Below are positions 62,009 to 64,000 of a stretch of 64,000 bases of DNA, one piece after another. Location: contig CAXBCP010000020.1 of assembly GCA_963974055.1 (NCBI GenBank), positions 1 through 64,000 of the forward strand, in the 5' to 3' direction. Position numbers and translations under genes: made by a program. Numbering within the stretch: position 1 is the first letter of the stretch; every line of letters begins with the position of its first letter. The stretch comes from CAXBCP01 sp963974055 (GTDB lineage: Bacteria > Pseudomonadota > Alphaproteobacteria > MPNO01 > UBA830). The notes beneath the pieces were generated by a model. That model was not told the origin of the DNA, ran no database searches, and was given only the letters and a program-made list of their open reading frames with translations.

Positions 62009-62740
62009 CTAAACAATGTCATGCACGTTAACTTCTGCTCGTTTTGCGGTGTTGCCGGCACGGAATTTTTCGCCTTTCCGGATATAGGTGTTCAGCAAGA
62101 CATTCCGGAACCCGGTGCTTCGGTTTTTATGTGAGCCATGCACAAGATGGCCATGCAGAACAACGGTCGTCCCGGCCGGTATGCGCACGTCGACCGGCTC
62201 GTAGCCGGCGGGAACGACGCTTTCTTCATTCGCCGCATTGGGGTCCTGATTTGGCCCCGAATTTCCCTCCAGGGCGCGGGTCGGCAAAACCGGCTCCAGG
62301 TGGGTGCCGGGATAAAAGAAAATTCCCCCGTTCGCCGGCGAGATATCCGTCATCCCGCTCCAGGACGAACCGAAAACATGCTGCCCGGTTTCCAGGTAAA
62401 AATTATCCTGATGGAGCGCGAAACCCTCCGTTTCCGGCGCGCCGAAAAAGTATTCGGTCTGCAGACCGCTGACTTCACCGCCGAGAAGACAGTCCATCAT
62501 CTCGACAATGCGGGGGTTTCCGAGCGCCGACATAAAGACATCGCTCTGGCGGTGAGGATGCATCAGGGGCCGATAGTCATCATGTGCCCGTCCGGGGATC
62601 GACCGCGCCGCCTGATTGATTGCGTCGATCTCTCGCGCCGACCACACATCGTATTCCACATGATAGCCATGTTCATCGTAAAAGGCGCGCGCCTGCGACG
62701 GATGAGTTCTGAATTGCGGTGGCTTTAACGCATCAGTCAT
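62009..62740 (-). CDS. Phytanoyl-CoA dioxygenase (PhyH) family protein
   Basis: 243 aa Fe(II)/2-oxoglutarate-dependent oxygenase. The HxD ligands are in FALHQDNFYLETG, the distal His in HGHLVHGSHKNRSTGFRN, which also carries the Arg for 2-oxoglutarate. ATG 62740 is close to the stop of the ABC ATPase gene; an in-frame ATG at 62758 lies inside that gene. It hydroxylates a substrate that could be a sugar or a lipid portion of the polysaccharide. It sits between an exporter ATPase and FkbM, so glycan modification is the likeliest use. Confidence 0.85.
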   Translation of the reverse strand: MTDALKPPQFRTHPSQARAFYDEHGYHVEYDVWSAREIDAINQAARSIPGRAHDDYRPLMHPHRQSDVFMSALGNPRIVEMMDCLLGGEVSGLQTEYFFGAPETEGFALHQDNFYLETGQHVFGSSWSGMTDISPANGGIFFYPGTHLEPVLPTRALEGNSGPNQDPNAANEESVVPAGYEPVDVRIPAGTTVVLHGHLVHGSHKNRSTGFRNVLLNTYIRKGEKFRAGNTAKRAEVNVHDIV

Positions 62741-63530
62741 GGACGCTGCTCTCGGCATTTCGTTGCGCCTCGGCGACTTTGCGCTGTCGTTCCTCGTGAC
62801 AATCCAGCACCGTAGCGAGATCGTCGATCATCTCGATCCTGCCGCGTGACATCAGTATTCCATGCGTACAAAACCGTTCAAGAATGCCACGGCTATGGCT
62901 TGCAAAGACAAGGATTTTAGAGTCCTCGATCATCCGTGTAATACGTTTCTCCGCTTTTTCGCGAAAGGATGAATCGCCGGTCCCGAACGTTTCATCGATC
63001 AACAGGATATCAGGCTGCGACATGGTACATATTGCGAACGCCAGTCGCGTCAGCATGCCGGATGAATACACTCGGTTCGGCATATCCAGGAATTCGCCGA
63101 GCTCAGCAAAATCTATGATCTCCTCCAGCTTTTCTTCGATCTGCGCACGCGTCATTCCATGCAGGTAGCCCACACGCCAGATGTTCTGATATCCGGTGAG
63201 ATTTGGGTCCGCGCCCGCATTCAGATCAAAGATCGTCGACACGCGCCCTGAAATCGATGCCGTGCCGCCGGTAGGATGATAGATGCCGGACATAACCCTC
63301 AGAATCGTACTTTTTCCTGCCCCGTTGGGGCCGATAAGCGCATATCGGGACCCGCCTGGCAGATGAAGGTTGATCTCGTCGAGGGCCCGGACGGCGACAT
63401 GATGGCGGTTCACGCGCCGTGCGACGCCGCCGATCAGCGTTTTTAGCCCCGGGCGTCCGGATGTGCTGGACGGTGAACCATAAATGGGAAAATCGAGAGA
63501 GACGTCGCTTAGGGTGATTTCGGGGTTCAT
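62733..63530 (-). CDS. Polysaccharide ABC exporter ATP-binding protein (KpsT/Wzt type)
   Basis: 265 aa. Walker A ALIGPNGAGKSTILRVMSGIYHPTGG, signature RVYSSGMLTRLAFAI (the YSSGM form is typical of KpsT/Wzt/TagH exporters) and Walker B PDILLIDETFGTGD are intact. The C-terminal carbohydrate-binding domain of Wzt is missing, which fits the KpsT-like group that exports without reading a terminal cap. It follows the permease gene by nine bases and precedes PhyH with a short overlap in the alternative start. Confidence 0.93.
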   Translation of the reverse strand: MNPEITLSDVSLDFPIYGSPSSTSGRPGLKTLIGGVARRVNRHHVAVRALDEINLHLPGGSRYALIGPNGAGKSTILRVMSGIYHPTGGTASISGRVSTIFDLNAGADPNLTGYQNIWRVGYLHGMTRAQIEEKLEEIIDFAELGEFLDMPNRVYSSGMLTRLAFAICTMSQPDILLIDETFGTGDSSFREKAEKRITRMIEDSKILVFASHSRGILERFCTHGILMSRGRIEMIDDLATVLDCHEERQRKVAEAQRNAESSVHD

Positions 63531-63539
63531 CGTCTCCGC

Positions 63540-64000
63540 CTACAGCCAGAACACGATGCGGTGGCGTGTCCGCGCGAAGACCAGCGTCGTGACCGAAATC
63601 CCGATGACGGTGATTACGCCGACAACGATATAACTGGACGAGGGCGGCAGTTGCCCCATAAGCGGTTGCCTGACGATTTCAATATAGTGCGTGAACGGGT
63701 TGTAATCGGCAATAAACGCCAGATTCTTCAGCATGCTGCGGTCCCATAAAATCGGGGTCAGAAAAAACATAAAGGGCATGAATGTTGTAATTATATGCCC
63801 GACGTCACGAAAGCGGGCGCCCACGATGCCCAGAAACAATGTTACCCACCAGCAATTGATCGCAAGAACAAGAACCGCCGGAAAGATGAAAAGCTGGATC
63901 AAATTCGGGCCGATACCGCAAAACAGGCTCACCAGAAATCCTATGGGCAGGGTGTGTATCAGAGACACAAGGACGCGAACCACCTGACGATTGATATGAA
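63540..64000 (-). CDS. Polysaccharide ABC exporter permease (KpsM/Wzm type), 5' end cut by the window
   Basis: Only the C-terminal part of about 153 codons is inside the window; the reading frame stays open to the right edge, so the true start lies beyond 64000. Four hydrophobic segments and the motif FFLTPILWDRSMLKNLAFIADYNPFTHYIEIVRQPLMG match the ABC-2 permease family (KpsM, Wzm, TagG). It forms the membrane channel with the ATPase encoded downstream and exports the polysaccharide made by this locus. Confidence 0.88.
   Translation of the reverse strand, partial: HINRQVVRVLVSLIHTLPIGFLVSLFCGIGPNLIQLFIFPAVLVLAINCWWVTLFLGIVGARFRDVGHIITTFMPFMFFLTPILWDRSMLKNLAFIADYNPFTHYIEIVRQPLMGQLPPSSSYIVVGVITVIGISVTTLVFARTRHRIVFWL

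Overview
The window looks like a chromosome segment of a GC-rich alphaproteobacterium, possibly a free-living Rhodospirillales-type organism. This rests on gene content and coding style: the MlaA-MlaC pair, an ArsR-methyltransferase/MetF/MetH operon, hydantoinase-type operons, a soluble transhydrogenase and many GTG/TTG starts. The placement is an inference, because no rRNA, tRNA or marker gene was found. Left half, ordinary and metabolic: a small unknown protein; a CLC chloride carrier with CBS domains (386-2149); a five-gene methionine/folate operon on the minus strand (2279-9219: ArsR-methyltransferase, MetF, MetH, an ATP-grasp acyl-CoA synthetase subunit, a hotdog thioesterase) with a candidate operator upstream; MlaA-MlaC phospholipid transport (9683-11116); a bidirectional terminator; and the ABC-F protein EttA.

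13 kb to 33 kb is an accessory catabolic region. It holds hydantoinase/oxoprolinase-type subunits (HyuB, then HyuA-HyuB), a GST, a paired YeeE/YedE sulfur-compound transporter with a perfect inverted repeat upstream, an SDR, a 3-hydroxyisobutyrate-dehydrogenase-like enzyme, a YtoQ protein, a cupin, an EutA-like reactivase with histidine-rich ends but no EutBC beside it, a bicupin, a Gly-zipper lipoprotein, SthA, a leaderless solute-binding-domain protein, an orphan molybdenum hydroxylase large subunit and a cytosine-deaminase-like amidohydrolase. 33 kb to 43 kb holds oligopeptidase B, a repeat-rich PEP-CTERM surface protein behind a near-consensus sigma-54 promoter, a TIGR03032 protein, and an arsenic island. 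The island is an ArsR-ArsC fusion with an internal Shine-Dalgarno, an ArsJ-type GAPDH, and ArsJ.

From about 43 kb to the right edge is a surface-polysaccharide locus, AT-richer at its left end. It contains glycosyltransferases, an O-antigen ligase-like protein, sugar-nucleotide enzymes, FkbM and PhyH enzymes and a KpsT/KpsM-type ABC exporter cut by the window end. Its core (47.3-56.5 kb) is the most unusual part. A two-subunit TPP-dependent E1 enzyme without E2/E3 is followed by a ColD-type 3-dehydrase (His in place of the PLP lysine), a GDP-mannose/heptose 4,6-dehydratase-like enzyme, an HddA-like sugar kinase, a cobalamin-binding radical SAM enzyme, an aldo/keto reductase and an HddC-like nucleotidyltransferase. 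Together they read as a possible route to a GDP-linked, 3,6-dideoxygenated sugar or heptose carrying a two-carbon branch made from pyruvate. That is a yersiniose-like logic built from different enzymes, and I rate it the best candidate for an undescribed system here.
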